Positions 26,520 through 34,343 of a DNA stretch of 64,000 nucleotides are shown piece by piece; position 1 is the stretch's first letter; the number at the start of each line of letters is the position of its first letter. This DNA comes from Bryobacterales bacterium (GTDB taxonomy: Bacteria > Acidobacteriota > Terriglobia > Bryobacterales > Bryobacteraceae), in contig JAFAQY010000100.1 of the NCBI GenBank assembly GCA_019261985.1, positions 1 through 64,000 of the forward strand, in the 5' to 3' direction. The notes beneath the pieces are model-generated. The model did no database searches. It saw nothing but the letters and a program-made list of their open reading frames with translations, and had not been told where the DNA came from. Position numbers and translations under genes: made by a program.

Positions 26520-26680
26520 GCTGAGGAATGTTTTGGGAAGGCGGTGAAAATCCGCCACTGCCCCGCAACTGTAACCGGCATGTAGTCGTGCTTGGTTCGT
26601 CACTGCGCAAGCGGGAAGACGCTACCGTTAAAAGCCAGCCGGAAGTCAGGAGACCGGTTCCCGGCGCTGAAGTCTGAACA
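26520..26680 (+). promoter_or_regulatory. Cobalamin riboswitch
   Basis: Classic conserved core: GGCGGTGAAAATCCGCCACTGCCCCGCAACTGTAA near 26540-26575 and the B12 box AGTCAGGAGACCGG at 26644-26657. It lies 20-45 bases before the BtuB-like gene, so adenosylcobalamin should repress that gene. Exact ends of the aptamer are approximate; an expression-platform hairpin was not resolved. Confidence 0.95.
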
Positions 26681-26702
26681 ACGTTTCGAGGGAGAACGTC
26701 GG

Positions 26703-28706
26703 ATGAACCCAATCGTATTTATTTTGCTGTCCTTTCAGGTCCGCGGAGTCGTTTATGACCCCAGCGGCCGCCCGGTCGAAGGCGCACAGGTCGCCTGCGG
26801 CTCGGAAATGAAAACCACGGATTCGCAGGGCGTGTTCGAGATGGCCACGGCGTGCGAGGCCACGATTTCCAAACCCGACTTCGCAACGGCCAGGGTCTCC
26901 CTGAGCGAAACGAATCAGATTACGTTACGCCTCGCGCCGGCCAGCCAGCAGGTCGTGGTTACCGCGACGGGCACGCCTGTCGCATTGGAGGAAGCGGGTG
27001 TTGCCGCGGACGTCTTCACGGTGCGCGATTTTACGCCGCCGCGCGTCCCCTTCGTGCAAGACCTGCTCCGGGATGTTCAAGGCATTGATGTAGTACAAAG
27101 CGGCCAAAACGGCGCCGTTACTTCGGTGTTCGTCCGCGGCGGCGATTCAACCTCGGCATTGGTCCTGCTCGATGGAGTCCCGATTACAGATCCGGGCGGG
27201 CAAATCGATTTCGCGCACCTGACCTCCGCGGGCCTGGAACGCATAGAGGTTATCCGCGGTCCGGAGAGCGCGCTGTATGGAGCGGAGGGCGCCAGCGGCG
27301 TGATCCAAATGTTCACCCGCCGGGGCGATCCGGAAGCTACCATGCCGCGGGGCGAACTGGTTTACGATCGCGGCTCGTTCTCCACCGACCATTGGTCGGC
27401 CGCGCTCAACGGAGGACTCGCGAAACGCTTCGATTACGCCGTGACGACCGACCAGTTCCGCTCGACGGGCGAGTTTCCCAACGATGCCTATCGCATTACT
27501 ACGGGGACGGCGAATATCGGCTATCGTTTTTCCGAAAATACCCAGCTTCGCGGATCTTATCGCGAGTTCGATTCCTATACCGGCGACCCCGGCCAAACCG
27601 GCGATCAATCGTTCGATCTGTTGGCACACAGCTTGGACCGGGATTCAGTATTGAGCGTGCATCTCGATAACACGCTCAGCGCGCATTTCTCGCAGCGCTT
27701 CCTATACGGTTACCACCGCTATCGCGACGCATATTACGACGGTTTCGACCCCGCTAGCATCAGCCTGACGGGTCGCAACCTTGGCAGTTATCAAGGCACT
27801 TTTACGCATAGCGGGGGAGCGCTGGTTTTCGGCTACGAATTTCAACACCAATCCGGCCTGATCTCCGGGGTGGACCAATCCCGGGATAATAATGGCGTCT
27901 ATTTTTATGAGCAATACTCCATTGGGCGGCGAATTTTCCTGTCCGGAGGCGCGCGGCTGGAGCACTCAACCGTGTTCGGCACTCAGTTCTCGCCGCGCGG
28001 TGCAGCCACATTCCGCTTGCCAACGGAAACGTACTTGCGGCTCAGCGCGGCTCGCGGAGTCCAAGAGCCATCGCTGTTCGAAAATTTCGCCCGCGAGGCA
28101 TACTTCGTGGGAAATCCGAATCTAAAGCCTGAGAAGACGATCAGCTACGAAGCCGGATTGTTTCGCGAGTTCCTTTCGCGGCGCGTCCGCGCGGAGGGTT
28201 CATTTTTCCGCAACTCCTTCCGCGATCTGATCCAGTTCGACTTCTCGAATTTCCCCGGCACCTGGAGCAATGTTCAGGCAGCCTGGGCGCGCGGATTGGA
28301 ATTATCCGGATCTGTCCGCCTGTTCCGATTCGCGACTGTGCGCGGCGGCTACACGCGCTTGTACACGCGTATCACGCAATCCAACAGCCCGGCACAGATT
28401 GGAACACAACTGCTTCGGCGGCCCCTAAATTCCGGGAGTATTTCTCTCGAGCTTGCGCCCCGCCGCTGGACCTTCGCGATGGGCGGGCGGTTCGTGGGCG
28501 AGCGCGCCGATAGCGATTTCCTGCAGCCCAACGCCTTGCGCAATCCTGCGTATAATTACGTTTTCCTGAACGGTTCCTGGCAGGCGACGCGGCACGTATC
28601 GCCCTTTTTCAGAATCGGAAACCTGCTGGATGAAAGGTACCAGGAAGCTCTCGGATACGCGGCGTTATCGCGCAATGCTTCGGGAGGGCTGAGGCTGACA
28701 TTTTAG
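26703..28706 (+). CDS. btuB: TonB-dependent vitamin B12 receptor, BtuB-like
   Basis: About 667 residues. The first 20 residues are a short signal, then a carboxypeptidase-regulatory-like beta-sandwich (about 18-75: VVYDPSGRPVEGAQVACG) as in many acidobacterial receptors. The plug domain follows (VPFVQDLLRDVQGIDVVQSGQNGAVTSVFVRGG, then LLDGVPITDPGG and ERIEVIRGPESALYGAEGASGVIQ), and the beta-barrel ends with a C-terminal phenylalanine. The cobalamin riboswitch directly upstream supports corrinoid uptake. ATG at 26703 lies right after GAGAACG; the longer frame to 26592 would read through the riboswitch. Confidence 0.9.
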   Translation: MNPIVFILLSFQVRGVVYDPSGRPVEGAQVACGSEMKTTDSQGVFEMATACEATISKPDFATARVSLSETNQITLRLAPASQQVVVTATGTPVALEEAGVAADVFTVRDFTPPRVPFVQDLLRDVQGIDVVQSGQNGAVTSVFVRGGDSTSALVLLDGVPITDPGGQIDFAHLTSAGLERIEVIRGPESALYGAEGASGVIQMFTRRGDPEATMPRGELVYDRGSFSTDHWSAALNGGLAKRFDYAVTTDQFRSTGEFPNDAYRITTGTANIGYRFSENTQLRGSYREFDSYTGDPGQTGDQSFDLLAHSLDRDSVLSVHLDNTLSAHFSQRFLYGYHRYRDAYYDGFDPASISLTGRNLGSYQGTFTHSGGALVFGYEFQHQSGLISGVDQSRDNNGVYFYEQYSIGRRIFLSGGARLEHSTVFGTQFSPRGAATFRLPTETYLRLSAARGVQEPSLFENFAREAYFVGNPNLKPEKTISYEAGLFREFLSRRVRAEGSFFRNSFRDLIQFDFSNFPGTWSNVQAAWARGLELSGSVRLFRFATVRGGYTRLYTRITQSNSPAQIGTQLLRRPLNSGSISLELAPRRWTFAMGGRFVGERADSDFLQPNALRNPAYNYVFLNGSWQATRHVSPFFRIGNLLDERYQEALGYAALSRNASGGLRLTF

Positions 28707-28753
28707 CGATTCTTCCGTTATGGGGCGCGCTGCTGGGTGCGACAGGCGCGGGC

Positions 28754-29263
28754 GTGTTCATATTTACCGCCCCGGTGATTGGTGCAGAGCTCGCCGCGCT
28801 TGCCGCTGTGATGTTCTGGATTGCAGCAGAAGAAGCGGAGCGCCTGGTGCTTGGCGTGCCCCGGCAATGGATCGCGGTTGTCATCGTGGACGCGGGTTGG
28901 TTTGTCCTGCTGGCGCGTTTGGGCGGATCGCGCATTTTGGCGGCTGCGGTGGCCGCACACGCGATATCGCGCGCAGGCGCGATTGCACTCACCTGGGTAT
29001 CGAGACCAGCGGCCACAGGCTTCCCAATATCATCACGGTTGAGCACCATGTCAGCGCTCGGAGCAATCGCGGAAGGACTTGCCGCAAGTTTCCTCGCGGG
29101 CTTTCGCGGCGCCCTGCTCTTGATCGCTGCGTGTTATCTTACGCTCCGCATCATTCAACAGTGGTGCTACAAATACCGCGGCGGTATCGATACCGCGGGA
29201 TTTGAGATCGCGCGATCCGCACTCCAGATTTTGATATTGCTCATCTGGAGCCTGCTCTTTTAA
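28754..29263 (+). CDS. Degenerate CobS-like (cobalamin synthase) membrane protein
   Basis: The frame is open from about 28634 and translates from 28700 as ILPLWGALLGATGAGVF, resembling the FPLIGLLLG opening of adenosylcobinamide-GDP ribazoletransferase CobS. Later AAHAISRAGAIALTW matches the CobS SRG segment, and CYKYRGGIDTAGFEIARSALQ matches the C-terminal GGxTGDxxGA motif. The essential metal-binding motif HLDGLADTCDG is absent: that place reads AAVMFWIAAEEAERLVLG. The 170-190 residues are shorter than the usual 250. First GTG is at 28754. It directly follows the B12 receptor gene, so it may be a relic of a cobalamin operon or a repurposed membrane protein. Confidence 0.6.
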   Translation: MFIFTAPVIGAELAALAAVMFWIAAEEAERLVLGVPRQWIAVVIVDAGWFVLLARLGGSRILAAAVAAHAISRAGAIALTWVSRPAATGFPISSRLSTMSALGAIAEGLAASFLAGFRGALLLIAACYLTLRIIQQWCYKYRGGIDTAGFEIARSALQILILLIWSLLF

Positions 29264-29296
29264 CTGTGGATGGGCGGCCGCTGCTAATCTAAAAAC

Positions 29297-30478
29297 GTGA
29301 CCCTCACCTTTGAGGACGCCCGCGCATGCGTGCTTCGGAACGGGCGCCTCGGAACCGAAACGGAGCCGGTATGCCTTCTGGAAGCTTCTGGCCGCGTGCT
29401 TTCCGAGCCGGTTGTGGCGGATCGCGACTATCCTCCCTTCCATCGTTCGGCGCGCGACGGTTTTTCCGTCCGGGCGGCCGACTTGCCCGGCGCACTGCGG
29501 ATCGCAGGTGAGGTCCGGGCGGGCGATGCTTTTCACGCCCCATTACAACCCGGCGAGGCGGTTGAAATCATGACCGGCGCGCCCCTGCCGGCCGGGGCGG
29601 ATGCAGTGGTGATGGTGGAACATACGGCGCGCGACGGCGATCGCGTGCGCATCGACCGCACGCTGCAAAGCGGCGACAATTTCACGCCGCAAGGAACCGA
29701 GGCCCGCGCGGGCGAAGTGGTGCTTTCGCCCGGCCGCAGACTCGGATTTGCAGAGATCGCCGCTCTCGCGATGGTGGGCAGAGAGTGCGTGAACGTTTAC
29801 CGCAAGCCGCGCGTTTCCATTTTGCCTACCGGAGATGAAATCGTTGAAGCGGGCGAAAGGCCGAAGCCTTTCCAGATTCGCAACTCCAACGCGTTGTCGC
29901 TTGCCGCGCAGGTTATGCGAGCGGGCGGAGAACCCGCAATCCTGCCGATTGCGCGTGACAATTACGAATCCACTCGCAGCGCGATTGAACGCGGGCTCCA
30001 AGCGGATCTTCTACTGCTCTCAGGGGGAGTTTCGGCCGGCAAATACGACATTGTCGAGAAAGTGTTGGCGGATGTCGGCGCGGAATTCTTTTTCGATCGC
30101 GTGAAGATCCAACCCGGGCAGCCGCTGGTATATGGCGCGGTGCAGGGTACGCAGTTTTTCGGTCTGCCGGGGAATCCGGCTTCGACAATGGTTACCTTCG
30201 AAGTGTTCGCCCGCGCCGCGGTGGAGCTGCTGGCCGGCGCGAATGAAGCTCTTCTCCCTTTGCTGCGGGCGAAACTTTCGAGCGACTTTCGTCATAAACC
30301 GGGCCTGACGCGATTTCTGCCGGCTGCGGTCAGCGCGGATGGGACGACAGTGGCGCCGGTGGCGTGGCACGGCTCCGGCGACATTGCGGCGCTGGCGCGC
30401 GCGAACGCCTTTCTTGTCGCCGAGGCGGATCGCGAAACGTGGGAAGCCGGCGAAGACATCCGCGTGCTCCTTAAATGA
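29297..30478 (+). CDS. moeA: Molybdopterin molybdotransferase MoeA
   Basis: 393 residues, starting with GTG. MoeA inserts molybdate into adenylated molybdopterin in the last step of molybdenum-cofactor synthesis. Visible blocks: ASGRVLSEPVVADRDYPPFHRSARDGFSV (domain I/III), EIMTGAPLPAGADAVVMVEHT, the MogA-like domain RVSILPTGDEIVE ... LLLSGGVSAGKYDIVEKVL, and QFFGLPGNPASTMVTFEVF. The gene is coupled to moaC by ATGA overlap. MsrP at the left end of the window is a client enzyme for the cofactor. Confidence 0.95.
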   Translation: MTLTFEDARACVLRNGRLGTETEPVCLLEASGRVLSEPVVADRDYPPFHRSARDGFSVRAADLPGALRIAGEVRAGDAFHAPLQPGEAVEIMTGAPLPAGADAVVMVEHTARDGDRVRIDRTLQSGDNFTPQGTEARAGEVVLSPGRRLGFAEIAALAMVGRECVNVYRKPRVSILPTGDEIVEAGERPKPFQIRNSNALSLAAQVMRAGGEPAILPIARDNYESTRSAIERGLQADLLLLSGGVSAGKYDIVEKVLADVGAEFFFDRVKIQPGQPLVYGAVQGTQFFGLPGNPASTMVTFEVFARAAVELLAGANEALLPLLRAKLSSDFRHKPGLTRFLPAAVSADGTTVAPVAWHGSGDIAALARANAFLVAEADRETWEAGEDIRVLLK

Positions 30479-30936
30479 AAAAACTCTCGCACTATGACAG
30501 CAGCGGGCGCGCCCGCATGGTGGACGTGTCTGAAAAGCAGGACACCCGCCGCACCGCAACGGCGCAAGCGTTCGTGAAAATCCGCCCATCCGTTCTCAAG
30601 AAACTGCCACAGAACCCGAAGGGCGATCCGCTGGAGGTGGCGCGTTTCGCGGGAATCGCGGCAGCAAAGCGAACTTCCGATCTGATTCCGATGTGCCACC
30701 CGCTGATGCTCACGCATGTAGACGTTACCGCGAGCGTGAAGCCGCGCGGCGTCAGCATCGCGGCAAAAGTGACCACTACCGGTCCCACGGGCGTGGAGAT
30801 GGAGGCCTTAACGGCCGCGGCAGTCGCCGCGCTTACGGTCTACGATATGACTAAAGCCCTGGACAAAGGTATCGAAATCCAGGATTTGTGCTTGACGGAA
30901 AAAACGGGCGGCAAATCCGGGGATTATAGACGATGA
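30475..30936 (+). CDS. moaC: Cyclic pyranopterin monophosphate synthase MoaC
   Basis: 153 residues. MoaC works with MoaA in the first step of molybdenum-cofactor synthesis, forming cyclic pyranopterin monophosphate. The signature region DLIPMCHPLMLTHVDV and VEMEALTAAAVAALTVYDMTKALDKGI, plus the closing lysine-rich LTEKTGGKSGDYRR, are intact. ATGA overlaps join it to moeA before and moaB after. moaA is not in the window. Confidence 0.96.
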   Translation: MKKLSHYDSSGRARMVDVSEKQDTRRTATAQAFVKIRPSVLKKLPQNPKGDPLEVARFAGIAAAKRTSDLIPMCHPLMLTHVDVTASVKPRGVSIAAKVTTTGPTGVEMEALTAAAVAALTVYDMTKALDKGIEIQDLCLTEKTGGKSGDYRR

Positions 30937-31481
30937 TTCGAGTAGCCATATTAACGGTGAGCGATTCGGCATTCGCCGGAACCCGCGAGGACGCCTCCGG
31001 CCCTGCGTTAGCCGACCGAGTGCGGCAGAATGGCTGGCAGATTGCGCAGACGAAATTAGTGAAAGATGAGGCCGCCGATATTGCTCAGGCAGTTACGCGC
31101 TGGGCCGACTCAGGAGATGCCGACGTAATCCTTTGCGCGGGAGGGACCGGCTTGGCTCCTCGCGATGTCACGCCCGACGCGCTACGGTCCGTCGCGGCGC
31201 GGGAAGTGCCGGGATTCGGGGAAGTTATGCGGGCTGAAGGACGCAAATCGACCAAGTTCTCCCCGCTTTCGCGCAGCGGCGCCTTCACGCGCGGCTCGGC
31301 ATTAATTGTGGCACTGCCGGGATCGCCGCGCGGCGCAGTTGAATCATTAAATGCAGTGGCAGATCTGATTCCTCACGCCGTGAATCTGTTGCACGGCCAC
31401 TCATCCCACGAGACATTGCAGGAGCGGGAGCATGAAAAAGAAACTGGCGGGCAGGGCGAAGCATCACAAAAAGGAGGGTAA
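30933..31481 (+). CDS. moaB: MoaB/MogA family molybdopterin adenylyltransferase-type protein
   Basis: 182 residues. The MoCF-binding fold is shown by VAILTVSDSAFAGTREDASGPAL and VILCAGGTGLAPRDVTPDAL (GGTG is the nucleotide-binding loop), then GFGEVMR and RGSALIVALPGSPRGAVESL. It either adenylates molybdopterin (MogA role) or is the MoaB homologue; sequence alone does not separate them. A charged tail of about 20 residues (HEKETGGQGEASQKGG) contains the ribosome site of the next gene. Confidence 0.93.
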   Translation: MIRVAILTVSDSAFAGTREDASGPALADRVRQNGWQIAQTKLVKDEAADIAQAVTRWADSGDADVILCAGGTGLAPRDVTPDALRSVAAREVPGFGEVMRAEGRKSTKFSPLSRSGAFTRGSALIVALPGSPRGAVESLNAVADLIPHAVNLLHGHSSHETLQEREHEKETGGQGEASQKGG

Positions 31482-31485
31482 GGGC

Positions 31486-32622
31486 ATGCGACGATTAGCG
31501 ATTTCGTTATCAATCGCTTTGTTCTCAATAGCGGGCCTACTTTGGGCGCAATCCAAAAAGCAGGCCCAGGCAACGCCGTCCACGCCATCTACGCCCGCAG
31601 CGGCACAAGGATCGCAGCCTCCAGCCGCGGACGAAGATACCGTCCCTCAGTTTGTAACTTCGGTGAAAGAAGTGATGGTGCCGGTAACGGTGACGGATCG
31701 CGACGGAAACAACGTCAATTTTTTGACGCCGCTCAATTTTCGTCTGCTCGATAATCGGAGGCCGCAAGAGTTCACGCTTGACACGGCGATGCACCCGATT
31801 TCGCTGGTGGTCGCAGTGCAAGCGAATGCAGCCGTCGAGAAGATTCTGCCGCAGATTAATAAAATCGGCAGCGTCTTCGATGACCTGGTAATCGGCGAGC
31901 ACGGTGAGCTGGCTGTGCTGGCGTTCGATCATCGCATTCAGACCATGACGCCGTTCACGTCGGACGCCGACCAGATTCACGACGCGTTCAAAAAAATCAG
32001 GCCCGGAAGCTGGGCGAGCCATCTGAACGAGGCAGCGATGGAAGGGTTGAACATGCTCCGTCGGCGTCCGTCCGACCGGCGCAGAATTCTGGTGCTAATC
32101 AGCGAATCGCGCGACGTCGGCAGCCATTATCATGTTCGCGATGTCCTGACCGAAGCGGAGTTCGCAGATATCGTGATCTATCCGATCGATATCTCGCACT
32201 TGCTGACTTCACTGACCGCGAAGCCATTGCCCAATCCCCCGAACCGCATCCCTCCAGGCGGCCAGACGCTTCCAGCCGGCACTATTATGACGCCGACGCT
32301 GGACCTGCAAATGAACCAGAACGGCAACTGGGTTCCCCTCTTTAAAGAAATGTTCGTCGCGGTGAAGGCGATCTTCGTTCCGAATCCGCTGGAAGTTTAT
32401 TCCCAGTTCACCGGCGGACGGGAATATTCGTTCATGTCCCAACGCGCGCTGGAGCAGGCCGTCTCCGATATAGGCAGCGAACTGCACAGCCAATACCTGC
32501 TGACCTACAGCCCGAACAATCAAGAAGAGGCCGGATTCCACGAGATCGAAGTACAGGTGGACAAGCCCGACTTGAAGGTGCGGACGCGGAACGGATATTG
32601 GCTGGCTGGGAAGCCGAAATAG
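31486..32622 (+). CDS. Exported VWFA-related protein (TIGR03436-type)
   Basis: About 378 residues. Signal peptide MRRLAISLSIALFSIAGLLWAQ, a proline/alanine linker, then the acidobacterial VWFA-related domain: VPVTVTDRDGNNVNFLTPLNFRLLDNRRPQEF, followed by the von Willebrand-like core (LVVAVQANAAVEKILPQINK, ILVLISESRD) and SQYLLTYSPNN near the end. The canonical MIDAS DxSxS motif is not obvious. I place the start at 31486 because AAGGAGG lies 8 bases before it; the frame is open from 31432. Function unknown; the family is abundant in Solibacter-like genomes. Confidence 0.87.
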   Translation: MRRLAISLSIALFSIAGLLWAQSKKQAQATPSTPSTPAAAQGSQPPAADEDTVPQFVTSVKEVMVPVTVTDRDGNNVNFLTPLNFRLLDNRRPQEFTLDTAMHPISLVVAVQANAAVEKILPQINKIGSVFDDLVIGEHGELAVLAFDHRIQTMTPFTSDADQIHDAFKKIRPGSWASHLNEAAMEGLNMLRRRPSDRRRILVLISESRDVGSHYHVRDVLTEAEFADIVIYPIDISHLLTSLTAKPLPNPPNRIPPGGQTLPAGTIMTPTLDLQMNQNGNWVPLFKEMFVAVKAIFVPNPLEVYSQFTGGREYSFMSQRALEQAVSDIGSELHSQYLLTYSPNNQEEAGFHEIEVQVDKPDLKVRTRNGYWLAGKPK

Positions 32623-32672
32623 AGCCGCGAAGGGGAAGCACGAAAAAGAAGCCGCACGGCATCGCAGTGCCG

Positions 32673-34151
32673 ATGATCGCCGTCGATCGCGAGAGCGATA
32701 AACCGCTGCACCGCCAGATCTACGACGCTTTTCGCGCGATGATTCTCGAATCCAGGCTGCAACCGGGACAGCAGATCCCGTCTTCGCGAGCGTTAGCCCT
32801 CGATCTTAGAATTTCGCGGATTCCCGTGCTCGGCGCTTATGCGCAACTCCTGGCGGAAGGCTATATCGAAAGCCGAACTGGCGCGGGCACGTTCGTCACC
32901 GAGACGCTGTCCCAAGAAGTCCTCAGCTCCCGTCCTGCGCCGGCGAGCCTTAGCGCCGATCCTGCACTTGATGCGATCTCGCGCGTATCCCGGCTTCTGC
33001 CGTTGGAGGGAACGCCTTGGTTCCGCGGTTCAGGCGCGTTCAGCGTCGGGCAGATCGCTTATGATCATTTTCCCTTTCGGGTCTGGTCCGACCTGGTAAC
33101 GCATCACGCGCGCCGCGTGAGTTCGGGTTCGATGAATTATTCGGACCCCATGGGCTCGGAGGAGTTTAGGGAAGTAATCGCGGTGTATCTCCGAACCTCG
33201 CGCGCCGTTCGCTGTGAAGCCTCGCAGATTATGGTGGTCAATGGATCGCAGCACGCGCTCGATCTGTCCGCGCGCGTTCTGCTGGATCCTGAGAGCTCCG
33301 TCTGGATTGAAGAGCCCGGCTACGTGTTTTTGCGCCACGTTCTGACTCTTTCCGGCTGCCGGCTTGTCCCCGTGCCTGTGGACAACGAGGGATTGAATGT
33401 TGCGGCCGGCCTGAAGCTTTGCCCGGAGGCGCGCGTCACCTATGTCACTCCCTCCCATCAGTACCCGCTGGGCGCGACGATGAGCGCCGCGCGGCGTTTG
33501 CAGCTAATCGAATGGGCGCGGCGCTTTGGAGGGTGGATTGTCGAAGATGACTACGACAGCGAATACCGGTATGAAAGCATGCCCGTCGCGTCCATGCAGG
33601 GCCTGGATCCGAGTTCTCGCGTGATCTATATCGGCACGTTCAGTAAAACGCTCTTTCCCTCGCTACGCATCGGGTACGTCGTTATTCCGCCGGCGTTAGT
33701 AGATCGCTTCCTTGCGGTGCGGCAGGCGAACGATCTTTCTCCATCACATCTGTATCAGGCCGCGCTCGCGGACTTTATCAGACAAGGTCATTTCGCGCGC
33801 CACGTTAGGAGAACAAGGCAGCTGTACGCGGAGCGCCGTAACGCCCTTACTAACGCACTCGGAAAAGAGTTCGGCCCGGAGCTTGAAATCTTGGGCGCGG
33901 AAGCCGGCATGCATCTGGTCATCACGATTCCGCCCGGATTCTCAGATAAGAGAATTTCGGCACGCGCCGCCCAAGAAGACCTCTGGCTATGGCCGCTTTC
34001 GTCTGCTTATGCGGGCGAAAATGTCCGTCAAGGCTTTGTTCTCGGCTTTGGAGGCACGAAAGCAGATGAAATGCCGGATAGAGTCCGCCGCCTGCGGATG
34101 GCCGTCGATCGAGAAAGTGGTCATCTTGAAACCGCGCAGAGTGGTCATTGA
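32673..34151 (+). CDS. MocR/PdxR-type GntR-family regulator with aminotransferase domain
   Basis: About 492 residues. The N-terminal GntR winged helix (KPLHRQIYDAFRAMILESRLQPGQQIPSSRALALDLRISRIPVLGAYAQLLAEGYIESRTGAGTFV) is fused to a fold-type I aminotransferase domain. The PLP lysine is in IGTFSKTLFPSLRIGY, and IVEDDYDSEYRY and SHQYPLGATMS are family motifs. Such regulators usually respond to PLP or an amino compound. The start at 32673 lacks a clear ribosome site; a GTG two codons earlier is possible. The next gene downstream on the same strand is a TonB-dependent receptor, a plausible target. Confidence 0.9.
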   Translation: MIAVDRESDKPLHRQIYDAFRAMILESRLQPGQQIPSSRALALDLRISRIPVLGAYAQLLAEGYIESRTGAGTFVTETLSQEVLSSRPAPASLSADPALDAISRVSRLLPLEGTPWFRGSGAFSVGQIAYDHFPFRVWSDLVTHHARRVSSGSMNYSDPMGSEEFREVIAVYLRTSRAVRCEASQIMVVNGSQHALDLSARVLLDPESSVWIEEPGYVFLRHVLTLSGCRLVPVPVDNEGLNVAAGLKLCPEARVTYVTPSHQYPLGATMSAARRLQLIEWARRFGGWIVEDDYDSEYRYESMPVASMQGLDPSSRVIYIGTFSKTLFPSLRIGYVVIPPALVDRFLAVRQANDLSPSHLYQAALADFIRQGHFARHVRRTRQLYAERRNALTNALGKEFGPELEILGAEAGMHLVITIPPGFSDKRISARAAQEDLWLWPLSSAYAGENVRQGFVLGFGGTKADEMPDRVRRLRMAVDRESGHLETAQSGH

Positions 34152-34343
34152 ATCAGACCATTCCGATGTTTAAAATTACTAACTAGATTTGACGGGCGGC
34201 TTGAGCCCCGCAGCCGTGTTAGCTAGCTCTCCGGCCCGCTTGACCAACTCGCAAAGTCTGCGAAAAGCAAAAATTCGATTCAAAGAGCGCACGGGATGCG
34301 GCCGCTTCCGCAGTATTCCGTTGGCGTTATGAGGAGAACGATT

